Source: Mytilus trossulus (lineage: Eukaryota > Mollusca > Bivalvia > Mytilida > Mytilidae). From it: DNA of 64,000 nucleotides. Under the pieces are notes generated by a model, which saw nothing but the letters and a program-made list of their open reading frames with translations, was not told the origin of the DNA and searched no databases. Made by a program: the position numbers and the translations under genes. Location of the stretch: positions 2,021,001 to 2,085,000 of the forward strand of contig NC_086382.1 in assembly GCF_036588685.1 (NCBI RefSeq), written 5' to 3'. Shown here one piece after another: positions 54,527 through 64,000 of the stretch (position 1 is its first letter; every line of letters begins with the position of its first letter).

Positions 54527-55872
54527 GATTTCATTGAGATGGGAGCCATCTCTTTGGGCCCCGCTGTCAATAATGTGGGGTAAATAAGTTGTATGGATAA
54601 TCTGATATGAAGCATTATTTGGAAGTTATTACATAGTCTCACATGTGATTTTAATCTAAGATTTTAAGTTAAAACTGATAAATATTCTCAACTTACTTTC
54701 ATAGTATAATAGTGATATGACTGCATGATGTGAACTCATTGTTGACTACTCTAAGGTGACTTCTGGATATATGGATTGATGTTTGAACAATTTTTAAAGA
54801 TGCTGCCCAATTGATATTTGTCACATATTTTTAGAATTATGCCTTCAATATATTATGACCCACCAAGTATAAAGTATGAAATATTAACGGTTCTCGAGAG
54901 GTAAAGCGGACACAATTTGTTAAGAACAACGAACGGATGGACAGACCAACGGACTGACCTTTGACCTAGGATGCATACATTATGACACATTTAATATATA
55001 TGTTAAGTTGAAAATGTTTGTCAGGTATAAAGTATGAAATAATAACAGCTGTCCTCTCAAAATATAGTGTGGATCAAATTTGTTAGCGATGGACAGACCA
55101 ACAGACAGACAGACCTTTGACCTAGGAAGTGGTACATACATCATGACACACCCTCTGGTGTTGGTTAAAATGGATGTCAAGTATAATATTTGAAATCATA
55201 ATGGTTCTCAAGATATAGAGCGGACACAATCTTCACAACAGAACACAGGGTTGTCAACTGAAACCAAAGTTTTTTTGACGTTGACCTTTGACCTAGGAAG
55301 TTGTACATACATCATGACACGCCCTCTGGTGGTGGTTAAAATGGATGACAAGTATAAACTTTGAAATCATAACGGTTATCTAGATATGGAGCGGACACGA
55401 TCTTCACCACAGGACACGGGGTTGTCAACTGAAACCAAAGGTTTTGACCTTGACCTTTGACCTAGGAAGTTGTACATACATCATGACACACCCTTGGGTG
55501 TTGGTTAATAATCATGTTAAGTATTAAGTATAAAATCATAACGGTTATCTAGATATGGAGCGGACACGATCTTCACCAAAGAACACAGGGTTGTCAACTG
55601 AAACCAAAGTTTTTGACCTTGACCTTTGACCTAGGAAGTTGTACATACATCATGACACACCCTCTGGTGGTGGTTAATATACATGTAAAGTATAAAGTAT
55701 GAAATCATTATGGTTCTCTAGATATGGAGCGGACACGAAAGTGTTACGGACGGACGGACAGACGGACGGACAGACGGACGGACAGACGGACGGACGGACG
55801 GACGGACGGACGGACGGACGGACGGACAGACTGATCACTATAGGGCGACCCGCCTTTTCGGCGGGGCCCTAA
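54527..55872 (+). repeat. Element with 150-178 bp tandem units and a GGAC microsatellite
   Basis: TTGACCTTTGACCTAGGAAG recurs near 54955, 55103, 55281, 55456 and 55618, together with CATCATGACACACCCTCTGG and GATATGGAGCGGACAC. It ends in GGAC/GGACA repeats (55746-55829) and CGGCGGGGCCCTAATT. GGGCCCCGC near 54558 and GCGGGGCCC near 55862 may be inverted ends. Confidence 0.85.
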
Positions 55873-55949
55873 TTAAAAAGAAAATCAACATCCTGATATA
55901 ATACACAATCTTAATATAGCATACTTCGTATGATGTAAACGTGTGGGTT

Positions 55950-56400
55950 GTGTGCGTAGTTAGTCGGACCATGGAAGTGGAAGTATTATATACTTCCATG
56001 GTCGGACAAACCTTGCAAACTGTATGCAAAATTTCACTCAAATACACCAAGTTCCACATTCTGTCGTTCGTGAAAAATTATTGAAGAAAAAATGATCCTG
56101 AGAATATATATGCACCAAAATTCCCATTACTGTTAAAAAATTTTGCATGGTTCTGGAGATAAAGCTTTGGAGATTTCCTTATTTATTCAAATAGAAAAAA
56201 AATATCATCGGTCCGACATATAAAAAGCACCTTGCCATTTTTTAATAAATAAATTTGGTGTTTTTACTGTCTTCTGATTGGTTAAAATTATTAGTTTTAT
56301 TTTCAATGTTGTCAATTTTGATGGCGACACGCCCACTCTGACGTTGTGTATGCATACGCCAACATGTGTGTACGTTGTTATTGTTAATATAAATAATATA
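55950..56400. other. No gene; short inverted repeat at 55968-56007
   Basis: GTCGGACCATGGAAGT and TACTTCCATGGTCGGAC face each other across about 10 bases. The rest shows nothing. Confidence 0.45.
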
Positions 56401-56428
56401 AAAAGTTCTTTGAGCCTTATTTTTGATA

Positions 56429-56539
56429 GAATTTATTGAACCATAAAACTAATTTTTGACTCTTCACATTTTACATAATCCGCTTCGCGGATTATTCAAT
56501 GTGAAGAGTCAAAAATTAGTTTTATGGTTCAATAAATTC
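56429..56539. repeat. Long near-perfect hairpin with a TTCG loop
   Basis: Arms of about 53 bp: GAATTTATTGAACCATAAAA, CTAATTTTTGACTCTTCACA and TAATCCGC are mirrored on the other side. The tip reads CCGCTTCGCGG. Confidence 0.93.
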
Positions 56540-57039
56540 AAAATAGATAATAGCCATTCATTAAATATCATTAATTATATCTTCAAGCAGTTCTGTTTTG
56601 AATCGGGAAGAACAATATCTACTTCAATTCAAATATTCGCTCGGTGAGACTCTCTGAAACAATCAATACGTGAACTTTGCTGCAAAAAGTACTATACAAT
56701 ATATGGATTTATTTTTTCCGTAAATGCGAAATAATCGACGCATCTTACAGCATTTACTAGGGTCTGAATGGGGTCTTTCATATCTGTATTCTATGATAAT
56801 TTAGATCATATTTCTCTATTTCTTTTATATTTTATGCCCATTGACATGATTATTTTCTATTCTGTATATATTAGACCCTTTTTATCTAATTTTTTGGGAG
56901 TAAATTATTTTCTTTTTTTCTTATTTTAGCTCTAATCACGACCCTCATTTACGTTTGTTGTGCATGCGAGATATAAACTGCAGTCTCGCAAAGCTATACC
57001 TGTGTGAAGACAACTTAACATTATCAATGTTTCATATAC

Positions 57040-57345
57040 TAACTATGAAGTAAATAAAATGCATTTCTTTACGTACAAAAATAAGCAAATATTTGTCAGC
57101 ATTTACTTTGGTTGTAAATGTTTTATAAACCGTGGTCTCTAAAAAATTTGCATACGTCTATAAAGATATGTTGCAAATATTAATATTTATCAAAATAACT
57201 ATAATACTGGAAAGTATTAGTAAATAAAATACATTTCTTTACATGCATGAACGATATCGAAAAACGTTTGCAAATATAACATAAACATTTGACAGCATTT
57301 ACATTGGTTGTAAATGTTTTATAAACCGCGGTCTCTCAAAACTGC
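57040..57345 (+). repeat. Diverged tandem duplication, about 175-190 bp
   Basis: TAAATAAAATGCATTTCTTT AC, CAGCATTTACTTTGG and TTGTAAATGTTTTATAAACC GTGGTCTCT occur twice in the same order, near 57050-57142 and 57222-57340. Confidence 0.8.
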
Positions 57346-57349
57346 CCAC

Positions 57350-58330
57350 ATCTCTGTAAAACAAATATGTAAATTTTAAACTTTGCATACATCTCCTATC
57401 CTAGAAAGTGCATGCAAATCTAAGGCCTATCTTTACATATCTTTAGAATATGAATAAAGATATGGAAATAAAATAATTATCTTTAGCATATATTTGAGAA
57501 CGTCCCAAATAATGCCAAAGGGATAATGTATTTACATATACATTAGTAGGTCCGCAAATATATCTGGCAGAAAAGTAGTTACATTTGTCAAACATTTACA
57601 TGATTGCCCAAATTGTTGTAAATCTGCCTTTTCGTGTAGTGTGAAGTATCGTAAGGTAAATAGTCTTAGAACAAGAAGGTATTATATATGTGGAATCAGT
57701 ACAGCACTTATGAACAAAAGTTTGAAAGGTTTGATGCTTAGGAATAAATGTATTACTTCATACTGCTAATCAATGTTTATTTTTTTTTATTTGCTGGAAT
57801 TTTCAAAATGCATTTTTACATTCATTCAACTTAAAAATGGAAACCGAAATTACTGGCTATTTGTAAGTTTACAACTGTCAGTTGGAGAAATAACGTACTA
57901 GATACTTTTCACATACATGAAGCAGCAGGTCCAGTGAAAGGGAAAGAAAAGAAACAGTTAAGCTAATAATGTAATATAGTTTATTTAGTAAATATTAATT
58001 CATAAAACACAATAACTGTGTGATACAACAAATAAGTTTAAAGAATATTTATAGAAAAAAAATTCATCAAGTATATATAAAATAACATATAATTACAATC
58101 AAACCTTAACTAGTCTATCTAAGACCAGAAGCCGTTATATACATATATACAATGGTTATCTTCGGATATTTATTTAAACCATGTAAAGAGAACATCTCGC
58201 TTATTGAAGAAAATTTTGCACTCATGCGGACATTCTATTAAAACAGATACTTATTATCATACCTGATAATTTTCTTTTCTTTTTATGATAAAATACATAT
58301 TAAATAAAATATAGACCAAGTCAACTAAAT
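57350..58330. other. No gene recognised
   Basis: AT-rich; no repeat or frame of note. Confidence 0.4.
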
Positions 58331-58339
58331 AAAGCAAAG

Positions 58340-59400
58340 AGTGCACACGCTGAAATGTCTCGCCTTCTTTGCTAATCATTGATATTATGTTGATAGTCCT
58401 AAATATAAACTGTCACATAAACTTAAGAAAATCAAGAAAACTAAACATTGAGCAATGAACCATTTGAAAATGAGGTCAAGGTAAGATGAATGATGCCACA
58501 GACATCCCCAGCTTACAATTCTTTCATTCAACACATATAGTTGACCCATTGCTTGTAGTTTAAAAAAACAGATCAAAACACAAAAAGATTACACTGAGCA
58601 ATGAACCGTGAATAGGTCAAGGTCAAATAAAACCTGCTGGGCTGACATATAGATCATAAAATATTTCCATACATCAAATATAGTTGACCTATTGCATATA
58701 GTATTAAAAAAAAAGACCAAAACTCAAAAACTTAACTTTGACCACTGAACCATAAAAATGAGGTCAAGGTAAGATGACACCTGCAAGCTAGACATGAACA
58801 CCTTACAATCATTCCATACATCAAATATAGTAGACCTATTGCATACAGTATGAAAAAAAAACCAAAACACAAAAACTTAAGTATTACCACTGAACTATGA
58901 AAATGAGGTCAAGGTCATATGACATCTGCCAGTTGGACATGTACACCTTACAGTCCTTCCATACACCGAATATACAAGACCTATTGCTTATAGAATGTGA
59001 GATACGGACTTGACCACCAAAACCTAACCTTGTTCACTGATCCATGAAATGAGGTTGAGGTCAAGTGAAAACTGTCTGACGGGCATGAGGACCTTGCAAG
59101 GTACGCACATACCAAATATAGGTATCCTATTACTTATAATAAGAGAGAATTGAACATTACAAAAAATCTTAACTTTTTTTTCAGGTAGTCACTGAACCAT
59201 GCATGAAAATGAGGTCAAGGACATTGGACATGTGACTGATGGAAACTTCGTAACATGAGGCATCTATATACAAAGTATGAAGCATCCATGTCTTCCACTT
59301 TCTAAAATATAAAGCTTTTTTAAAGAAGTTAGCTAACGCCACCGCCGCCGGATCACTATCCCTATGTCGAGCTTTCTGCAACTAAAGTTGCAGGCTCAAC
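58340..59400 (+). repeat. Element with about six 140-158 bp tandem units
   Basis: AAAATGAGGTCAAGG recurs near 58470, 58615 (variant), 58751, 58903, 59049 and 59208, with CATACATCAAATATAGT and GACCTATTGCAT between. The end reads CGCCACCGCCGCCGGATCAC and CTGCAACTAAAGTTGCAGG, a small hairpin. Confidence 0.85.
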
Positions 59401-59514
59401 AATAAAAACACTATCTCCCCAAAAAAACAAGAAAAACAACAAATAAAAGATATTTATTTTCCTAAACTGCAATAACTAAAACAGTTCAATGCAGGTTTCA
59501 AATATATAATGAAA

Positions 59515-60155
59515 TAAAACTAGAGGCTTCAAGGAAACTGTGTCACTCACCAGATAATTTTGTTAACAATTGATGCATGAAATATTGCAAAGATTATACT
59601 TTTGCTTAAGTTTCAGAGATATAAGCCTAAAACTGCATTTTATCCCAATGATCTATTTTCAGCCAGTTCAGCCATATTGGTTAGCAGGCAGGGTCATTTG
59701 ACACATTTTTTTTTATCTGAATACTCTAATGACGATTGTGGACAAGTTTGGTTAAATTTGGCCTAGCAGTTTCAGAGAAGATTTTTGTAAAAAATTACAA
59801 AAATGTACAAAAAAAATTTCAAAATTGCCTATAAAGGGCAATTACTCCTTAAAAGGGCAATTGACAATTTTTGTAGATCTTACTTTGCTGTACATTATTG
59901 CTGTTTACAATTTATATCTATCTGTAATAATATTGAAGATTATAAGCAAAAACTGCAAACAAATTTTAAAAATACAAATTCAGTGGCAGAAACCCGACTA
60001 AATATCCTAATGATGATTGTGGCCAAGTTTGGTTAAATTTGGGTTAGAAGTTTCAGGGGAGAAGATTTTTGTTAAAGTTAATGGAGAACAGACATCGAAC
60101 GACGACAGAGGCTAAGTGATGAGAAAAGTTCACATAGCTCATTGAGCCAGGGGAT
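59515..60155 (+). mobile_element. Non-autonomous dispersed element
   Basis: ACTAGAGGCTTCAAGGAAAC starts it; ATGACGATTGTGGACAAGTT TGGTTAAATTTGG occurs twice (59731 and 60012). It ends GTGATGAGAAAAGTTCACAT and CTCATTGAGCCAGGGG. I associate these phrases with a common bivalve repeat. The frame 59803-60036 is incidental. Confidence 0.7.
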
Positions 60156-61690
60156 CTAAAAAGTACCTGAAAATGTAAAAATATTCTTTAATGAAATTTA
60201 GTTTTAATAGTCATCCATATAAAATCCTGATGTTTGAAGCAGGAGTAATTTTGTATATAATAAAGAATATTAAGATAAAACAACATATAATATATGTCCT
60301 GAGTATGGTACTATAATATATAATGTATAAATAAACAAACCATCAATAAAAACCAACAAACCCGTAGAAATTATATGATCACAGTAATTATGGTATATTC
60401 ACTAACACAAACAAATTCATTTCAGCAATAGAAAAAGGTAAATTTCATAGAAAGATCCAATGTTGGTTTAGAATTAATATATTTTAAAAGTACATAAATA
60501 TAAATCTGATTGTATCAAAACAACATCACACACAGTAAAATCATACAATCACCGGTGAAGTGCAGTTGGGATTAAATTTACCATGTTTAACTGGGTGTTT
60601 TAGCTTCATAAAGTTCAAAATTTTCCGAGGAGAAGATTTTTGTTAAAGTTAATGGAGAACAGATGACAGACATCGAACAACAATGGAGGCCAAGTGATGA
60701 GAAAAGTGCCAGAAAATATAAAAAATGTTCTTCAATGAAATTTAGTTTTAATAGTCATCCATATAAAATCCTGATGTTTGAAGCAGGAGAAATTTAGTAT
60801 ATAATAAACAATATTAAGATAAAACAACATATAATATATATTTCCTGAGTATGGTACTATAATATATAATGTATAAATAAACAAACCATCAATAAAAACC
60901 AACAAACCCGTAGAAATTATATGATCACAGTAGTTATGGTATATTCACTAACACAAACAAATTCATTTCAGCAATAGAAAAGGTAAATTTCATAGAAAGA
61001 TCCAATGTTGGTTTAGAATTAATATATTTTAAAAGTACATAAATATAAATCTGATTGTATCAAAACAACATCACACACAGTAAAATCATACAATCACCAG
61101 TGAAGTGCAGTTGGGATTAAATTTACCATGTTTAACTGGGTGTTTTAGCTTCATACAGTTCAAAATTTTCCGAGGAGAAGATTTTTGTTAAAGTTAATGG
61201 AGAACAGATGACAGACATCGAACAACAATGGAGGCCAAGTGATGAGAAAAGTGCCAAAAAATATAAAAATGTTCTTCAATGAAATTTAGTTTTAATAGTC
61301 ATCCATATAAAATCCTGATGTTTGAAGCAGGAGAAATTAAGCATATAATAAACAATATTAAGATAAAACAACATATAATATATATTTCCTGAGTATGGAA
61401 CTATAATATACAGTGTATAAATAATTATTATTAAACCATCAATAAAAACAACAAACCCGTAGAAGTAATATGATCACATTATGGTATTTTCACCAACACA
61501 AACAAATATATTTCAGCAATAGAAAAAGGAAATTTCATAGAAAGATCCAATGTTAGTTCAGAATTAATATATAAAGTACATAAATATAAAACTGTTTGTA
61601 TCAAAAAAACATCACACAGTAAAATCATGCAATCACTAGTGCAGAAAAATTAGTATTAAATTTACAATGTTGGTGTTTCAGCTTGGTATA
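60058..61690 (+). repeat. Three tandem copies of a roughly 550-bp unit
   Basis: AGAAGATTTTTGTTAAAGTT starts copies at 60060, 60631 and 61176. Copies 2 and 3 are nearly identical over 500 bases; copy 1 keeps about 30 bases of the neighbouring element's end that the others lack. So the duplication began inside the tail of that element and is fairly recent. Confidence 0.92.
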
Positions 61691-61699
61691 GGTGTGATA

Positions 61700-62874
61700 T
61701 TGAAAAAAGTCGTTTTATATACAGTACAACACTCCATATGACTTTCCACTTTATCAAAAATAGCATATGACTTTTTCAATAGCATACCTGTTTCAACTTT
61801 TAAAATACACTAATATAAATAAACCAAAGAGCTCTGTTTGAGGGATTGTCTTGGTTAAGTTTGTGATATTGAAAAAGCTATGTTTTTTATGTACACTTTG
61901 TAAGTTTTACACACTTTGGTGCAACAGTGACTGACATTGATGACATGACATCATACAAGTAAAGTTTAAATCATGATTGCCATTGATAATATAACATTTA
62001 CAATTTACATACTAATAAGTGTATAATAATTAATATAAATATAAGAATTTATTAAAAATTCAATAAAATCCATGAAAATTTTAGTATAAATAAAAAATAA
62101 CTTTATTTGAGGTTTACAGGTAATAACAACAGACATTCAACTAGAAAAGATATTGTGGTTCAAGTATTTTTTAACTTCAGATATTTTTTTTTGAAAGGCC
62201 AACAAAAAAATATATACTGGTAGCTAGCTTCTCACTGACTTAAGCTTTGTATGATTTGTTTTTCTAATCAAAAATAACAAAATAACCTTAATACTAATGT
62301 AAAAAAGATTAGAATTATTCAAATTGAGCTTTTTAAAAATATATTAAAAACTATAATATAAAACAGGAGATGTGGAATGAGAACCTCAGCTTTGTCACTT
62401 TTTTGTATAATAAGAAGCTAAATGGAAATAATAACAAGAATCACAATAAATTTCTTTTAATCTCATAATCTAAACATTGAGGTAGAATTTACATTATTCA
62501 AAAGAACATCTTTGGTGGGTTTTTTTTTTCATGTGAGGTAGTTATTACAATCAATGAACCTTCTTAGAGGCTAGGTAGCTATATATTGAAAAAACAATAT
62601 ACAAAAACAAATAATAAATCTCAAGATTTTCTTACAAATCTAGTAATGCCCATTGGTGTAAACTTAAAACATTAATGTGGCACAGTGCCTGTTATCATGA
62701 TAAAAAACATGATTTAAAATCTGCATTTTCAACATAAAAAAATATGTGAACTACAATTCAATATTAAATTTTATAACATTGTATAAGGTTTAACAAACAA
62801 AAAGGTAAAATCTGAATCAGGGATCTATTTCTAAACGTATATAAATCTTATTTTTTTTATAATAACATCATTAA
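61700..62874. other. Probable 3' untranslated region or flank of the transporter gene
   Basis: AT-rich, without coding signals. Minus-strand AATAAA words are present near 62107 and 62053, about 770-820 bases past the stop codon. Confidence 0.4.
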
Positions 62875-63059
62875 CTACATGCAATACACATGTAAACATT
62901 CTTTTGGAATCTTTTCTGGTTTCCTTCTACTTGGTTTGGGCTCTAAATAGAAGTAATCAAGAACAGGTATCAGTATAATAAGTAATCCAGCCAGTATGAT
63001 ACATCCACCACCAATATAGAAAGCAATCTCTACACTTCCTGTCTGTTCAAATACCCAAC
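62875..63059 (-). CDS. Last coding exon of a monocarboxylate transporter-like (SLC16) protein
   Basis: After the acceptor TTATTCATTACAG the frame reads GWVFEQTGSVEIAFYIGGGC, then a hydrophobic membrane segment (IILAGLLIILIPVLDYF), and a basic cytoplasmic tail (PKPSRRKPEKIPKECLHVYC) to TAG. The G-x-x-x-x-x-T-G-S-x-x-x-A-F-Y pattern followed by the twelfth membrane helix is the usual end of SLC16 carriers in the major facilitator superfamily. Upstream exons must lie to the right of this window. The frame continues to 63087 without splicing, but the acceptor and the family pattern favour starting at 63059 in phase 1. The substrate cannot be told from this exon. Confidence 0.7.
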
Positions 63060-63104
63060 CTGTAATGAATAAAGACACGATTAACATTTTGGTGGGTACA
63101 TGCA

Positions 63105-63235
63105 GTATGAGTTTTACTCATTGTTGAAGGAAGAATATATATATATATATATACCTTTTGCTGCTGACATCTTCATTTTTATCTGTGGTTGATAGATGTC
63201 TCATTGGCAATCATAACTATCTTCTTATCATACTG
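63105..63235 (-). repeat. CCAATGAGACA family copy with an AT microsatellite
   Basis: TTACTCATTGTTGAAGGAAG and GATGTCTCATTGGCAATCAT match the reverse form of the family; an AT run at 63135-63152 replaces part of the middle. Confidence 0.7.
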
Positions 63236-63239
63236 ATTT

Positions 63240-63840
63240 ATTTTGAATGATTAAATTCAAGCTTTTTTAAAGAGTGTTTTCACAATTAATAATAATTGGC
63301 ATTATTTTTGTCTGAGATTTAATTTTGCTGAGATTTAATTTTGCAATTTCCATGCATATGTATAAAACTAACTACAATATATATGGTCACTATTATATAT
63401 ATCGTAATACTTGGACCTTTCTTATTTGACTATACATCAAGTAAATGTGAAAACTTGTAATTATTGCCATGAAGTGTGTGAAAATGTTAATGTTATACAA
63501 AGTATCTGCAAAACTACATGTAAGTTGGTTGACAGTATATATATGAATGCACTTGTTTAAATGTATGATTATGCAGTAACTTCATCAGCACACTTTAATT
63601 ATCTTGGAGTTTATCTATTTATCAATGTTTATAGTCATACAGTGGAAAGTAATAAAAGGTATTATACTAGGTTTTTGTTTATTTGATTGATTTTGTTAAC
63701 ACATTTCTCTGTGATTTTGCAATGTCTATTAGAGTGTTTTGTATTTCATTAGTGTTTCAAGTAAGTTTTTTTGCCTCTTACATTTTCTTGTTTAAAAGTT
63801 TTAATAATTGATTGATTGATTACTGTTTAACCCCACTTTC
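63240..63840. other. Intron sequence of the transporter-like gene; nothing recognised
   Basis: AT-rich with a GATTGATTGATT run near 63810. No exon of the carrier was identified. Confidence 0.4.
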
Positions 63841-63849
63841 ATGTACTTA

Positions 63850-64000
63850 AAATTGAGAATGGAAATGGGGAATGTGTCAAAGAGACAACAACCCGACCAA
63901 ATAAAAAAACAACAGCCGAAGGTGACCATTAGGTCTTCAATGTAGCGAGAAATTCCTGCACCTAGAGGCTACTTGGACTACTTGGCCACAGCCCCCTTTA
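63850..64000 (+). repeat. Dispersed repeat, GAGACAACAACCCGACC family, cut by the window edge
   Basis: It matches 47648-47770 almost base for base and ends CTTGGCCACAGCCCCCTTTA at the window limit. Confidence 0.9.

Noticed and set aside
63060..63087. Extension of the transporter-like frame to an upstream ATG (residues MLIVSLFIT)
   Set aside because: A good acceptor (TTATTCATTACAG) precedes the conserved part, and SLC16 proteins need upstream sequence that this extension does not supply.

Overview
ORGANISM: The window is AT-rich, intron-rich eukaryotic DNA, most likely from a marine mussel (Mytilus or a close relative). The reasons are dispersed repeats that I associate with bivalve genomes, Penelope-like and non-LTR retroelement relics, and a fibrinogen-related lectin gene typical of bivalve immunity. 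This is judged by eye; no search was run. GENES: Three genes can be supported, all by splice sites and reading phase rather than by long open frames. (1) On the minus strand, 12790 to 6906, a six-exon gene for a secreted protein of 245 residues. It has a signal peptide and then five LDL-receptor class A repeats, one per exon, with every intron in phase 1. (2) On the plus strand, 25577 to 35703, a five-exon gene for a secreted protein of 441 residues. It has a signal peptide, a long coiled coil and a C-terminal fibrinogen domain (a FREP/ficolin-like lectin). (3) On the minus strand, 63059 to 62875, the last coding exon of a transporter that looks like the SLC16 (monocarboxylate transporter) family; the rest lies beyond the right edge. 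LAYOUT: 1-6.05 kb is nested mobile DNA: a 4-kb inverted-repeat element holding a decayed non-LTR retrotransposon, followed by a second decayed reverse transcriptase. 6.9-12.8 kb is the LDLa gene. 13-25.2 kb is repeats, inverted-repeat elements and at least three Penelope-like reverse-transcriptase fragments. 25.5-35.8 kb is the fibrinogen-domain gene, with repeats, a hammerhead-ribozyme-like motif and inverted-repeat elements in its introns. 36.68-43.67 kb is one 7-kb inverted-repeat element with palindromic subterminal arrays, containing further insertions and a 259-bp satellite. 44.36-46.24 kb holds a GIY-YIG endonuclease relic with a hairpin at its 5' end and a nest of inverted tRNA-derived SINE copies. 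46.3-62.8 kb is almost gene-free and holds several tandem-repeat elements. HOW THE PARTS RELATE: The two complete genes both encode secreted, modular, disulfide-stabilised proteins, but nothing in the sequence links them functionally. The most unusual content is structural: two elements with long inverted ends and internal binding-site-like arrays, one of which has an empty-site paralogue inside the window that confirms its target duplication.
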